Notes: generated by a model not told the origin, from the sequence alone. DNA of 64,000 nucleotides from Dyadobacter chenwenxiniae (GCF_022869785.1 NZ_CP094997.1:6267001-6331000), one strand, 5' to 3'. Counted from the stretch's first letter, positions 36,956-45,472 are shown. Numbers and translations: made by a program.

Positions 36956-38049
36956 GTCAGGATATGAAGATTTTGCAGCCCATTAAGATTGGTTTTTTCA
37001 TTGGGATAATAACCTTAATCGCAACCAGTTGCGACAAAAAGCAGACTGCGGAAGAAAGGAAAGCCGATAGCCTTGCACATTGCATTGCCGACGGCATTCC
37101 GTCGAGGGCGTCGGCAATAAAAAATGCGAGTTACATTACCGAAGGGAAAGGTGATACAACCGGAATGGCGTGGATCAATGGCGGCAAGTTCCTCATGGGA
37201 GCCGACGAATTTCCGGATTCGCGCCCTATGCATGAGGTGACCGTCAATGGCTTTTATATAGATAAGCATGAGGTTACCAACGCAGAATTTGCGGCTTTTG
37301 TGAAAGCGACCAATTACAAAACTGTTGCGGAAAGACCGTTGAACCCGGCTGATTATCCGGGCGTTCCTGCCGATAAGCTGGTTCCCGGATCGGCCGTTTT
37401 TACGCCTACACCAACACGCGTTTCTTTGGATAACCCCTTACAATGGTGGAACTACGTTGCCGGCGCAAGTTGGGCGCATCCCGAAGGGCCATCATCCTCG
37501 ATTAAAGGCCGCGAGAATTATCCCGTCACCCATGTATCTTACGAAGATGCCGCTGCTTACGCCAAATGGGCAGGAAAAAGGCTTCCTACCGAAGCGGAAT
37601 GGGAGTTTGCCGCGCAGGGCGGTAAGGGTAACCACACTTATTATTGGGGTGATGAATTGAAGCCCGGGAACAAATGGGTGGCAAATATTTACCAGGGGAG
37701 TTTTCCGGACAAAAACACAAAAGAAGACGGCTTCCTCACCGCAGCGCCCGTGCAAACATTTCCCGCTAATCCTTACGGTTTGTATGATATGGACGGCAAT
37801 GTATGGGAATGGTGTGAAGACCTTTACAGACCAGATTATTACCAAAAAAGCCCGAAGGATAATCCAAAAGGACCCGCTGATAGTTATGATCCCGACGAGC
37901 CAGGCGCTGTAAAACGTGTACAGCGAGGCGGTTCTTTCCTTTGCAGTGACGATTATTGCATCCGCTACAAGGCAGGCAGCCGGGGAAAAGGCGAGGTTAC
38001 CAGTGGCAGCAATAACCTTGGGTTCCGTTGTGTAAAGGATAAGATCTAA
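36952..38049 (+). CDS. Formylglycine-generating enzyme (SUMF1/FGE family), predicted lipoprotein
   Basis: Oxidises the active-site Cys of sulfatases to formylglycine using O2 and copper. The FGE-sulfatase domain (residues ~55-362) shows GGKFLMGADEFPDSRPMHEV, FYIDKHEVTNAEFAAF, KRLPTEAEWEFAAQGG, GNVWEWCEDLY and the C-terminal GGSFLCSDDYCIRYK with both redox/copper cysteines (Cys331, Cys336), so it looks like a genuine FGE and not one of the many Cys-lacking relatives. The N terminus is a lipoprotein signal (IATSC, Cys27), placing it in the periplasm or outer membrane with its sulfatase. A second Met at residue 5 is an alternative start, but ATGA coupling to the previous gene favours the first. 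Confidence 0.93.
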   Translation: MSQDMKILQPIKIGFFIGIITLIATSCDKKQTAEERKADSLAHCIADGIPSRASAIKNASYITEGKGDTTGMAWINGGKFLMGADEFPDSRPMHEVTVNGFYIDKHEVTNAEFAAFVKATNYKTVAERPLNPADYPGVPADKLVPGSAVFTPTPTRVSLDNPLQWWNYVAGASWAHPEGPSSSIKGRENYPVTHVSYEDAAAYAKWAGKRLPTEAEWEFAAQGGKGNHTYYWGDELKPGNKWVANIYQGSFPDKNTKEDGFLTAAPVQTFPANPYGLYDMDGNVWEWCEDLYRPDYYQKSPKDNPKGPADSYDPDEPGAVKRVQRGGSFLCSDDYCIRYKAGSRGKGEVTSGSNNLGFRCVKDKI

Positions 38050-38071
38050 ATTTTTGTTAAGATTGAGTGAA

Positions 38072-38623
38072 ATGAGTATGCATTTTCTAACGGTTCCAGG
38101 CCTGGCAAGCTCAGGTCCCCAGCACTGGCAGACCATATGGGAACAACAGTATCCGCATCTGTTTAGCAGGGTGCAGCAGGAAAACTGGGACTGGCCTGTG
38201 AAGGAGGACTGGGTTAGGCAATTGGATAAACAAATAAGTGAATTGACGGGCCCTACTGTGCTGGTGGGGCATAGTTTGGGATGTATAACCATTGCACATT
38301 GGGCGCAGGAACACAGCTCTTTAAACATTAAAGGTGCATTGCTTGTGGCACCCGCCGATGCCGAAATGTCAAAGCGTTTAAATTTTGTTGTTGGATTTAC
38401 GCCGATCCCCGTTAAACCTTTTGAATTTAAAACGGTCGTAGTAGCGAGCACCAATGACATTTATGCAACAATAGGCAGGTCAAAGACTTTCGCTGAAAAC
38501 TGGGGCAGTGATTTTGTTAATGTTGGAAAAAAAGGGCATATCAATGCGGTTTCAGGACTGGAAGATTGGAAAGAAGGAAAAGCGATCCTGGAAAGCCTTA
38601 GTGGGTTAAAGTTTGCCGAATAA
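38072..38623 (+). CDS. RBBP9/YdeN-family serine hydrolase
   Basis: A small alpha/beta hydrolase (~183 residues, cytosolic, no signal peptide). Visible are the N-terminal VPGLASSGPQHWQTIWE oxyanion region typical of the RBBP9/YdeN family, the nucleophile elbow VGHSLGC, an acid in VAPADAE or SNDIY, and His in KKGHINAVSGLEDW. The substrate is unknown. An upstream TTG (38054) would add 6 residues, but the ATG at 38072 starts closer to the first strand. It follows the FGE gene by 22 bases and may be the last gene of the sulfatase operon. Confidence 0.88.
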   Translation: MSMHFLTVPGLASSGPQHWQTIWEQQYPHLFSRVQQENWDWPVKEDWVRQLDKQISELTGPTVLVGHSLGCITIAHWAQEHSSLNIKGALLVAPADAEMSKRLNFVVGFTPIPVKPFEFKTVVVASTNDIYATIGRSKTFAENWGSDFVNVGKKGHINAVSGLEDWKEGKAILESLSGLKFAE

Positions 38624-38681
38624 ATTTTATTATATCTTCTTATCTTACAAATCAATTTTACAACTTAACAATCGAATGACT

Positions 38682-39290
38682 ATGAAAAAAATGTTTGTTT
38701 TCCTTGTTGCGGGTTTGCTGTTCAATGCTGCTGCAATCGCTGGCGGTCCTGATAAAAAAGCTGCGGACAAAACACTTGCAGTTGACACAAAAAGCAGCAA
38801 AATAACCTGGGGCGCTAAAAAAGTAACTGGAACGCACGCGGGCACAGTGCCTGTGGAAAGTGGTTCATTGATTGTTGATGGAAATAAATTGAAAGGAGGA
38901 AGCTTTGTTGCGGACGTAAAATCGCTTGTTGTGACTGACATCGAGGATAAGGATATGAACGGAAAACTAACAGGTCACCTTAAAAGTGATGACTTCTTTT
39001 CAGTTGAAAAACATCCTCAGGCCAAGCTTGTGATCACCTCGGTAACACCAAAAGGAGGTGATAATTATGACGTTGCCGGTAAACTGACCATTAAGGGCAT
39101 CACACAGGATGTGAAATTCCCTGCAACGGTAAAATCAGACGCTAACAAAGTGACTGCTAATGCAAAAGTGACGGTGGACCGCACTAAATATGATATTAAA
39201 TTCCGCTCTACCAACTTCTTCGAAAACCTTGGAGACAAGGCGATCGAAAACGATTTTACATTGGATGTGAATCTTGTTGCTAACAAATAA
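38682..39290 (+). CDS. YceI-family periplasmic lipid-binding protein
   Basis: Secreted lipocalin-like barrel that binds isoprenoid or similar amphiphiles in its pocket. A signal peptide (MKKMFVFLVAGLLFNAAAIAGG) is followed by the family's order of strands: VDTKSSKITWGAKKVTGTHAGTVPVESGSLIVDGNKLKGGSFVADVKSL, then LKSDDFFSVEKHPQAKLVIT, then YDVAGKLTIKGITQDVKFPATV and a terminal VDRTKYDIKFRSTNFFENLGDKAIENDFTLDV. An ATG two codons upstream (38676) is equally possible; the open frame back to 38613 runs over the previous gene and is unlikely. A strong terminator follows. Confidence 0.93.
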   Translation: MKKMFVFLVAGLLFNAAAIAGGPDKKAADKTLAVDTKSSKITWGAKKVTGTHAGTVPVESGSLIVDGNKLKGGSFVADVKSLVVTDIEDKDMNGKLTGHLKSDDFFSVEKHPQAKLVITSVTPKGGDNYDVAGKLTIKGITQDVKFPATVKSDANKVTANAKVTVDRTKYDIKFRSTNFFENLGDKAIENDFTLDVNLVANK

Positions 39291-39319
39291 GACAAGGTAA
39301 TTTTAAGAAAAGTTTGTAT

Positions 39320-39349
39320 AATCCGGCTCGATTTCGTTCGAGTCGGATT
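39320..39349 (+). terminator. Intrinsic terminator of the YceI gene
   Basis: A 12-bp stem with one G-T wobble (AATCCGGCTCGA / TCGAGTCGGATT), a 6-nt loop and an immediately following run of eight T. Confidence 0.85.
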
Positions 39350-39371
39350 TTTTTTTAACCCAATCTTATCC

Positions 39372-40517
39372 ATGAAAAAGATATTTACCAGCCTTTTCCT
39401 GAGCCTGATATTATTTGCAGGAAATGCTTTTGCCCAACAGGATAACAAGCTGCCCGACTGGACATTCGGCGGTTTCCAGCGTCCCGCAGGCGTTAACCCT
39501 GTCATTTCCCCGGATTCAACTTCGACATTCTTTTGTCCGATGAACAAAAAGCAAGTTGATTGGGAATCCAACGATACATTCAATCCGGCGGCAACGATCA
39601 AAGACGGAAAAATCGTGGTCCTTTACCGCGCCGAGGACAAAGCAGGCCGCGCAATCGGAAAGCGCACTTCCCGCATTGGTTATGCGGAAAGCGAAGACGG
39701 CATCACATTCAAAAGACGCAAAGAACCCGTTTTGTATCCCGCAGAAGACAGCCAGAAAAAGAACGAATGGCCAGGAGGCTGCGAAGATCCGCGCGTTGCC
39801 GTCACCGAAGATGGCTTGTACGTGATCATTTATACGCAATGGAATCAGGACAAAGCGCGGCTGGGCATTGCCACGTCAAGAGATTTATTAAAATGGGAAA
39901 AGCACGGCCCGGCATTTACCAAAGCATTCAATGGTAAATTCAATGAGATCTGGTCAAAATCCGGCTCCATCGTAACCAAGTTGGTCGGCGACAAACAGGT
40001 TATCGCAAAAATCAATGGCAAATACTGGCTCTACTTTGGCGAGGCGAATGTAAACCTGGCATCGTCAACCGACCTGATCAACTGGACGCCGCTCGTAGAC
40101 AGTAAAGAAAACCTGGTTAACCTGATCTCACCTCGCAAAGGCTTTTTCGACAGTAACTTAACAGAATGCGGCCCGCCAGCCATTGTTACGGACAAGGGAA
40201 TTGTGCTTTTATACAATGGTAAAAACGATAAAGGCGAGGACGGCGACAAGCGTTTTACGCCCAACAGTTACTGCGCCGGCCAGGTTTTGTTTGATAAAAA
40301 TGATCCTTCCAAAGTGCTGGCCAGGCTGGATGTTCCGTTCTTCCGTCCCATGGAACCGTTCGAAAAGAGCGGACAGTATGTTGCCGGGACGGTTTTTATT
40401 GAAGGAATGGTCTATTTTAAAAATAAATGGCTCCTATACTACGGCTGCGCAGACTCCCGTGTTGGCGTAGCGATCTACGATCCTAAAACGAAAACTTCCG
40501 GCGATCCGTTGCCGTGA
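39372..40517 (+). CDS. Secreted GH130-like five-bladed beta-propeller glycosidase/phosphorylase
   Basis: A 381-residue protein with a signal peptide (to about AFAQ) and the five-bladed propeller of family GH130: NDTFNPAATIKDGKIVVLYRAED, RIGYAESEDGITFKRRKEPV, the catalytic-Asp motif GGCEDPRVAVTEDG, then WLYFGEANVNLASSTDLINW and WLLYYGCADSRVGVAIYDP at the end. GH130 members are mannoside phosphorylases or beta-1,2-mannosidases; export outside the cytoplasm argues for hydrolysis, since phosphorolysis needs intracellular phosphate. It sits alone between two terminators, without a transporter or sensor pair. Confidence 0.85.
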   Translation: MKKIFTSLFLSLILFAGNAFAQQDNKLPDWTFGGFQRPAGVNPVISPDSTSTFFCPMNKKQVDWESNDTFNPAATIKDGKIVVLYRAEDKAGRAIGKRTSRIGYAESEDGITFKRRKEPVLYPAEDSQKKNEWPGGCEDPRVAVTEDGLYVIIYTQWNQDKARLGIATSRDLLKWEKHGPAFTKAFNGKFNEIWSKSGSIVTKLVGDKQVIAKINGKYWLYFGEANVNLASSTDLINWTPLVDSKENLVNLISPRKGFFDSNLTECGPPAIVTDKGIVLLYNGKNDKGEDGDKRFTPNSYCAGQVLFDKNDPSKVLARLDVPFFRPMEPFEKSGQYVAGTVFIEGMVYFKNKWLLYYGCADSRVGVAIYDPKTKTSGDPLP

Positions 40518-40639
40518 AAGACAAGTCGCAGCGTTTTAACCTCCGACATCTCGTTGCTAACAGTATTTTACGCCTCTGGCATTTGCATCTGCAATTTGGC
40601 CGGGGAGCTGCGAACAGCGTTTGCATCATTTAATTTTTG

Positions 40640-40655
40640 CCGATCGATCGATCGG
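40640..40655. promoter_or_regulatory. Perfect 16-bp palindrome upstream of the fasciclin gene
   Basis: CCGATCGATCGATCGG is fully self-complementary and lies 46 bases before the start codon. It could bind a dimeric regulator. Only symmetry and position support it. Confidence 0.3.
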
Positions 40656-40701
40656 AATTGAATGGGCGTATATGGTAATATAAAAAACGAACTTATTACC
40701 T

Positions 40702-41256
40702 ATGAAAACGTCGATCAAATTTACAAGCTTTCTTGCAGTGGCTTTAATGACTGCTTTTGGTGCATTTGCGCAGGAAAAAACAGTAACGGTGGGTGGAGCA
40801 GAAATGTATCCTAACAAAAACATCATTGAAAACGCAGTTAATTCAAAAGATCACACAACATTGGTTGCCGCAGTAAAAGCAGCTGGCTTGGTAGAAACAT
40901 TGTCAGGCACAGGTCCTTTCACAGTTTTCGCACCGGTAAATTCAGCGTTTGCAGCACTTCCGGCAGGAACGGTTGATAACCTGTTGAAACCAGAAAACAA
41001 AGCAACATTGACATCGGTATTGACTTACCATGTGATCCCTGGAAAAGTTGATTCTAAATCAGTTGCGAAAATGATCAAAGATGGCAACGGAAAAGCAATG
41101 GCGAAAACAGCACAAGGCGCTGAGCTTACTTTCTCCATGGATGGAAAAGACCTGATTGTTACAGATGCAAAAGGCAATAAGGGAAAAGTAACCATTGCAG
41201 ATGTGTACCAATCGAATGGCGTGATCCACGTGATCGACAAAGTTTTGATGCCTTAA
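40702..41256 (+). CDS. Fasciclin (FAS1) domain protein, secreted
   Basis: A secreted 184-residue protein: signal peptide to about AFAQ, a short linker, then one FAS1 domain (residues ~45-183). Both family motifs are present: H1-like GPFTVFAPVNSAFAALPAGTVDNLLKPENKATLTSVLTYHVIPGKV and H2-like GVIHVIDKVLMP at the C terminus. FAS1 proteins are thought to mediate adhesion or matrix contacts. It is a single-gene unit with its own terminator. Confidence 0.93.
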   Translation: MKTSIKFTSFLAVALMTAFGAFAQEKTVTVGGAEMYPNKNIIENAVNSKDHTTLVAAVKAAGLVETLSGTGPFTVFAPVNSAFAALPAGTVDNLLKPENKATLTSVLTYHVIPGKVDSKSVAKMIKDGNGKAMAKTAQGAELTFSMDGKDLIVTDAKGNKGKVTIADVYQSNGVIHVIDKVLMP

Positions 41257-41301
41257 TGAATTGAGTTTTGCGAGTTTGGTTGTGTAGAGTGGTTGTGATG
41301 T

Positions 41302-41327
41302 GGCGGGAGGGCTTAGGCTTTCCCGCC
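41302..41327 (+). terminator. Intrinsic terminator of the fasciclin gene
   Basis: Arms GGCGGGA and TCCCGCC flank an inner pairing region and are followed by six T. Confidence 0.75.
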
Positions 41328-41344
41328 TTTTTTGTGCGCAATGC

Positions 41345-41377
41345 AGACTTTCCAGGTTTTTAAAACCTGGAAAGTCT
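41345..41377. repeat. Palindromic repeat, 16-bp perfect arms
   Basis: AGACTTTCCAGGTTTT and its exact complement are separated by one base. It starts 15 bases after a conventional terminator, so it is not needed for termination. The remainder of the gap to 41532 holds nothing I recognise. Confidence 0.75.
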
Positions 41378-41532
41378 CATCCAGGCAGGTTAGTACAGGA
41401 CAGTCCGACGGATAATTTTAGGAATTTTTGGATATTATTTTCTGCTTTTTTAAGAGTAGTTAAGTTAAAATTGCCGTTGTTGTAAGGGAAGCCATTGTTT
41501 CAGAAGTCACTAAACCTATAAATACAATCCAA

Positions 41533-42297
41533 ATGAATTCCAGATTTATTAGCGCCGGACTTATCCTGGCCGTTTTATTGAGCATTGGAAGCCAGATTTC
41601 ATGCATTGCCCAAAAGAAAGAAAAAGGGTTCGTATCCATTTTTGATGGCAAATCATTAAAAGGATGGGATGGTGATCCAAAATACTGGAGAGTGGAAAAT
41701 GGAAATCTTGTAGGAGAAATCACACCTGAGACCCTTTTGAAAACAAATTCATTCATCATCTGGAAAGGCGGCGAGCCGGCAGATTTCGAATTGAAAGGCT
41801 CTGTAAAGATCGCGACAGCCGGTAATTCAGGCATTAATTACAGAAGCGAGCAGTTGACAGATGTGCCTTTTGCATTAAAAGGTTACCAAGCCGATATTGA
41901 TGGAAAAAACAACTATACAGGCCAAAATTACGAGGAACGCAAAAGAACAACCCTTGCATATCGCGGTCAGAAAACAACCATTAAACCTTATACAGGAGAA
42001 AATACACCAGAAGCTGTGCGCGCAGGCGTAAAAGGCAATGCATGGACAGGTTTAGAAGTGACCGGGTCATTGGGCAAATCCGATTCCTTGAAAACTTTGA
42101 TTAAAAGCGAAGACTGGAACGAGTTTCACATTGTGGCCAAAGGAAACCGTCTGCAACATTACATTAATGGTGTTTTGATGAGCGAAGTGACGGATAATGA
42201 TACAGCAAATGGCAAAAAAAGTGGTTTGCTTGGCGTGCAGGTTCACGTAGGCCCGCCTATGAAAGTGGAATACAAAGATTTGAGAATCAAACAATAG
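41533..42297 (+). CDS. DUF1080 protein (3-keto-disaccharide hydrolase / 3-keto-glycoside lyase family)
   Basis: An exported 254-residue jelly-roll protein; the signal peptide ends near ISCIAQ (a Cys at residue 25 could also make it a lipoprotein). The DUF1080 hallmarks are GFVSIFDGKSLKGWDGDPKYWRVENGNLVGEI near the start, SGINYRSEQ in the middle and VHVGPPMKVEYKDLRIKQ at the end. In Agrobacterium and Bacteroides, relatives cleave glycosides whose sugar has been oxidised to the 3-keto form. It is the first gene of a tight run (gaps 24-39 bases) with two sugar isomerase-like genes and thuA, which supports such a role. Substrate unknown. Confidence 0.88.
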   Translation: MNSRFISAGLILAVLLSIGSQISCIAQKKEKGFVSIFDGKSLKGWDGDPKYWRVENGNLVGEITPETLLKTNSFIIWKGGEPADFELKGSVKIATAGNSGINYRSEQLTDVPFALKGYQADIDGKNNYTGQNYEERKRTTLAYRGQKTTIKPYTGENTPEAVRAGVKGNAWTGLEVTGSLGKSDSLKTLIKSEDWNEFHIVAKGNRLQHYINGVLMSEVTDNDTANGKKSGLLGVQVHVGPPMKVEYKDLRIKQ

Positions 42298-42336
42298 CGT
42301 CAGTGCCAGCTGCTGGCAACAACGAAATTTAGTACA

Positions 42337-43188
42337 ATGAATAAAATAGGATTTAATGTGCTGGCCTGGACGGCGGCGGTTTCTGATGATCTTTTCCCAA
42401 TTCTGGACCGCTTAAAAGGCATTGGTTATGACGGAGCCGAATTTTATTTAGGCCCTCAGGAATCAGCCGCATATCAGCGTGTAGGAAATTATACCAAAGA
42501 CATTGGCCTGGAAACAACAGCTGTTATGACGCTCGGCGCGGATGAAAATCCGGTGAGTGAATCAGTCGAGGTGCGGCAAAGGGCTTTGGATAAAATCAAA
42601 TGGGCTGTTGATCGCGCACATGATCTGAATGCGAAAATTATTTGCGGGCCGTTTCATTCAGCGCACACGGTCTTTGTCAACCGGCCTGCTTTGGAGCAGG
42701 AATATGCATTGGTCGGGGAGGTCTTGCATGCCGCCGCAGACTATGCCGCACAAGCCAACATTACATTCGCATTAGAAGCGCTCAACCGTTTTGAATGCTA
42801 TTTGTGCAACACCATGGAGCAATTACTCAAACTGGTGAAAGCAACGGATCATCCCAATGTGCGCGCCATGTTCGACACGCATCATTCCAACATTGAAGAG
42901 AAAAAATACGCAGCAGCACTGCAAACCATTGCACCCGTACTGGCCCACGTCCACATCAGCGAGAATGACCGCGGCACGCCAGGGGACGGGCAAGTGCTTT
43001 GGGATGATGCATTTTCGTCATTGGCCGCAATCAAATATCAGGGCTGGCTTACCATTGAAGCATTTTCGAGGAACGATCCGGATTTTGCCAATGCAATCGG
43101 CGTTTGGCGAGAGTTTTCAGATCCATGGGACATTGCAGAGAACGGCTACAAATTTATCCGAGAAATGAGCTTGAAACACGGTCTTTGA
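42337..43188 (+). CDS. Sugar phosphate isomerase/epimerase family (D-tagatose 3-epimerase-like TIM barrel)
   Basis: A cytosolic TIM barrel of 283 residues in the xylose-isomerase-like superfamily. The start MNKIGFNVLAWTA and the metal-ligand order match ketose 3-epimerases: Glu in FALEALNRFE, Asp in AMFDTHHSNIEE, His in LAHVHISENDRGTPGDG, Glu in WLTIEAFSRND. A manganese-dependent epimerisation or keto-sugar isomerisation is likely. It sits between the DUF1080 and thuA genes in one operon; in the 3-keto-glycoside pathway a protein of this superfamily processes the cleaved keto-sugar. Confidence 0.88.
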   Translation: MNKIGFNVLAWTAAVSDDLFPILDRLKGIGYDGAEFYLGPQESAAYQRVGNYTKDIGLETTAVMTLGADENPVSESVEVRQRALDKIKWAVDRAHDLNAKIICGPFHSAHTVFVNRPALEQEYALVGEVLHAAADYAAQANITFALEALNRFECYLCNTMEQLLKLVKATDHPNVRAMFDTHHSNIEEKKYAAALQTIAPVLAHVHISENDRGTPGDGQVLWDDAFSSLAAIKYQGWLTIEAFSRNDPDFANAIGVWREFSDPWDIAENGYKFIREMSLKHGL

Positions 43189-43212
43189 GCAAACCAACAT
43201 CATTCCTGACCC

Positions 43213-44280
43213 ATGCAAAAAACCTTGAAATCATTGCTGTTCATAAGCTTTGCTACATTAATATTCAGTTTTATATCAATTTGTACAAACGCACAGGGCA
43301 ACGACGCAAGCAAATATCGTGTCATTTACAAAGGCGATAAGGGACCGGGCGTTGGCAAAAACATTGTTTTTATTGCCACCGACCATGAATACAGAGGCGA
43401 AGAATCGTTGCCAGCGTTAGCGAAAATTCTGGCAAAAACGTATGGCTTCACCTGCACAGTGGTCTACGCGCTCGATTCTGTCGGTAACATTTTCCCGGGA
43501 GGATCAGACATTAAGGGCCTCGACGTGCTGGATAAAGCCGACTTACTGGTCATGTTCATGCGCTTCGCTAGTTTCCCGGACACAGAAATGCAGCACATTG
43601 ACGATTATGTAAAGCGTGGAGGGCCAATCGTCGCTTTCCGCACATCTACCCACGCTTTTGATACAAAAAAGAATCCCAAATGGGCCCATTACGGCTGGGA
43701 CTACAAAGGCGATAAAACCAATTGGAAAGATGGTTTCGGCGAATATGTCTTAGGTGAGAGCTGGGTTTCCCATTATGGAACGAACCACAAGCAATCTTCC
43801 AAAATCATTATTGAAAAATCACAGGAATTGCACCCCATCATGCGCGGCGTAAAAGATATGTGGGTGCAGTCCGGCGGCTACACAGCCGAACCGAAAGGGA
43901 CGGTGCTCGCAAGAGGTCAGGTGCTCAACGGCATGACTGCAATTTCCGAGCCCGACAAAACCAAAGAATTGCTTCCAGTCGCTTGGATTAAGGATTATCA
44001 GGTCGAAAACGGGAAAAAAGGGCGCTCATTTACAACTACGCATGGTGCTTCTGAGGATTTGCTGAATGAAGGTTTTCGCCGGATGGCGCTGAATGCGACA
44101 TTCTGGGCGATGGGCATGGAAAAAGAGATTAAGCCATCCAATGACATCGCTTTCGTGGGACCTTACAAACCCACCACATTCAATTTCAGCGGTTATAAGG
44201 CCAATGTGAAACCATCGGATCTGGCCGGCTGGGATTCACTGATTATGCCCGGTGAAATTGTTAAAAAGAAGACGAAGTAA
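43213..44280 (+). CDS. ThuA domain protein, secreted
   Basis: A signal-bearing protein (residues ~1-29, to TNAQ) of 355 residues with a ThuA domain, a class-I glutamine-amidotransferase-like fold: GKNIVFIATDHEYRGEESLPALAKILAKTYGFTCTVVYALD, DKADLLVMFMRFASFPDTEMQHIDDYVKRGGPIVAFRTSTHAF, and near the end SFTTTHGASEDLLNEGFRRMALNATFWAMG. ThuA of rhizobia acts with the dehydrogenase ThuB in trehalose/sucrose 3-keto metabolism; the precise reaction of secreted Bacteroidota members is not settled. It is cotranscribed with the flanking TIM-barrel genes by spacing (24 and 33 bases). Confidence 0.9.
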   Translation: MQKTLKSLLFISFATLIFSFISICTNAQGNDASKYRVIYKGDKGPGVGKNIVFIATDHEYRGEESLPALAKILAKTYGFTCTVVYALDSVGNIFPGGSDIKGLDVLDKADLLVMFMRFASFPDTEMQHIDDYVKRGGPIVAFRTSTHAFDTKKNPKWAHYGWDYKGDKTNWKDGFGEYVLGESWVSHYGTNHKQSSKIIIEKSQELHPIMRGVKDMWVQSGGYTAEPKGTVLARGQVLNGMTAISEPDKTKELLPVAWIKDYQVENGKKGRSFTTTHGASEDLLNEGFRRMALNATFWAMGMEKEIKPSNDIAFVGPYKPTTFNFSGYKANVKPSDLAGWDSLIMPGEIVKKKTK

Positions 44281-44313
44281 TTTTTGATTTACATAAATTA
44301 ATTAAAACATTTA

Positions 44314-45141
44314 ATGTCTCAAACACTTCCATTTCGCTTCGGATCAGAGGTTTACACCTGGTTTATGAGCAACAACGGTCAAACGCATCAAGGTCGGCTG
44401 GGCCATATGATTGAAGTGATAGCCAAAGCCGGGTTTACCGGAATTCAGCCCATTTTCACCTGGATGGGGGATTTGATCGATCCTGATAAGCTGGAAGCAA
44501 AGCTGGATGAACAAGGCATTGAGCTGGCTGCGTTGGCCTTAGCATTGGATTGGAATGAAGCTGAGGAAACCGAGCGCGAGCGCGAAGTGGCGGATCATGC
44601 GATCAGAGTCTTACAACGTTTTCCAGGTGCTGTTTTAAATACGGTCCAAATTCCAACAGGCCGTCACGATCTGGCTGAGCGTCAAAAAAGGCTTGTTAAC
44701 ATTGTAAATACGGTTTCAAGACGCGCCGCAGATAAAGGCGTTCCGTGCAGTTACCACCCCAATTCACCGCACACATCCATTATCCGCACAGCAGAAGATT
44801 ATAAGATTGTGCTGGAAGGACTGGACGCATCGGTTACAGGCTGGACACCAGACGTCGGTCATATTATCAACGGCGATATGGACCCATTGGCCAAAATGAA
44901 AGAATATCAGTCGCTCATTAACCACGTCCATTTCAAAGACTGGGACGGAAATCCTGAATTTACATTAATGGGCAAAGGGAAAGTGGATCTTTTGGGTGTA
45001 ACCCAATGGCTGAAAGATATTAATTACACCGGCTGGATCATTTGTGAAGACGAAGGAAAAGAAGCATTGGAAGATCCCGACTTCGTCACAACACACGACG
45101 GAAGCTGGATCCAGAACGAGCTTATTCCGGCATTGAGGTGA
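44314..45141 (+). CDS. Sugar phosphate isomerase/epimerase family TIM barrel
   Basis: A second AP-endonuclease-2/xylose-isomerase-like barrel of the operon (275 residues, cytosolic). Visible are FGSEVYTWFMSNNGQTHQGRLGHMIEVIAKAGFTGIQPIFTW near the N terminus, CSYHPNSPHTSIIRTAEDY, the metal-Asp TPDVGHIINGDMD, His in INHVHFKDWDG and the last Glu in GWIICEDEG. The first ligand appears as His/Asn (SYHPNSP) instead of the Glu of ketose epimerases, so the chemistry may differ. It ends the operon ahead of a palindrome array. Confidence 0.85.
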   Translation: MSQTLPFRFGSEVYTWFMSNNGQTHQGRLGHMIEVIAKAGFTGIQPIFTWMGDLIDPDKLEAKLDEQGIELAALALALDWNEAEETEREREVADHAIRVLQRFPGAVLNTVQIPTGRHDLAERQKRLVNIVNTVSRRAADKGVPCSYHPNSPHTSIIRTAEDYKIVLEGLDASVTGWTPDVGHIINGDMDPLAKMKEYQSLINHVHFKDWDGNPEFTLMGKGKVDLLGVTQWLKDINYTGWIICEDEGKEALEDPDFVTTHDGSWIQNELIPALR

Positions 45142-45184
45142 CTTCGGCTGTCGGCTATCGGAACAGATATCTGTTGCTGCACAG

Positions 45185-45451
45185 GCCCCAGCGGGGCTTC
45201 CTGTTCTAGAAATATGAATTGACAATTTGTTTGAGCCCCGGCGGGGCTTCCTGTTTCTAAAAAATACGAATCGACAATTTTGTTTAGGCCCCGGGGGGCT
45301 CCCTGTTTCTAAAAAATACGAATCGACAATTTTGTTTAAGCCCCGGCGGGGCTCCCTGTTTCTAGAAATACGAAACGACATTATTTGAGCCCCGACGGGG
45401 CTTTCTGTTTCTAGAAAATACGAAACGACATTATTTGAGCCCCAGCGGGGC
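45185..45451. repeat. Tandem array of six palindromic repeats (about 50-bp period)
   Basis: Six copies of a GC palindrome (GCCCC-rGC-GGGGC and variants) start at 45185, 45235, 45288, 45340, 45389 and 45439. They are separated by conserved AT-rich linkers containing CCTGTTTCTAGAAATACGAA, CGACAATTT and TTTGA. Stems are constant while the central three bases vary (AGC, GGC, GAC); the third copy has lost one base. The array fills most of the 331-base gap between 45142 and 45472, and its last copy ends 21 bases before the next start codon. At 45146-45161 a GGCTGTCGGCTATCGG element resembles the repeat at 52931-53010. No gene is present in the gap. Confidence 0.9.
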
Positions 45452-45472
45452 TCCCTATCATTAACCAGCACG

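Noticed and set aside
37492..38460. 322-codon minus-strand frame
   Set aside because: Spans the FGE and RBBP9-like genes on the opposite strand, both of which have clear family motifs.
45185..45451. CRISPR array
   Set aside because: The units between palindromes are the same sequence in every copy rather than unique spacers, and no cas genes are present.
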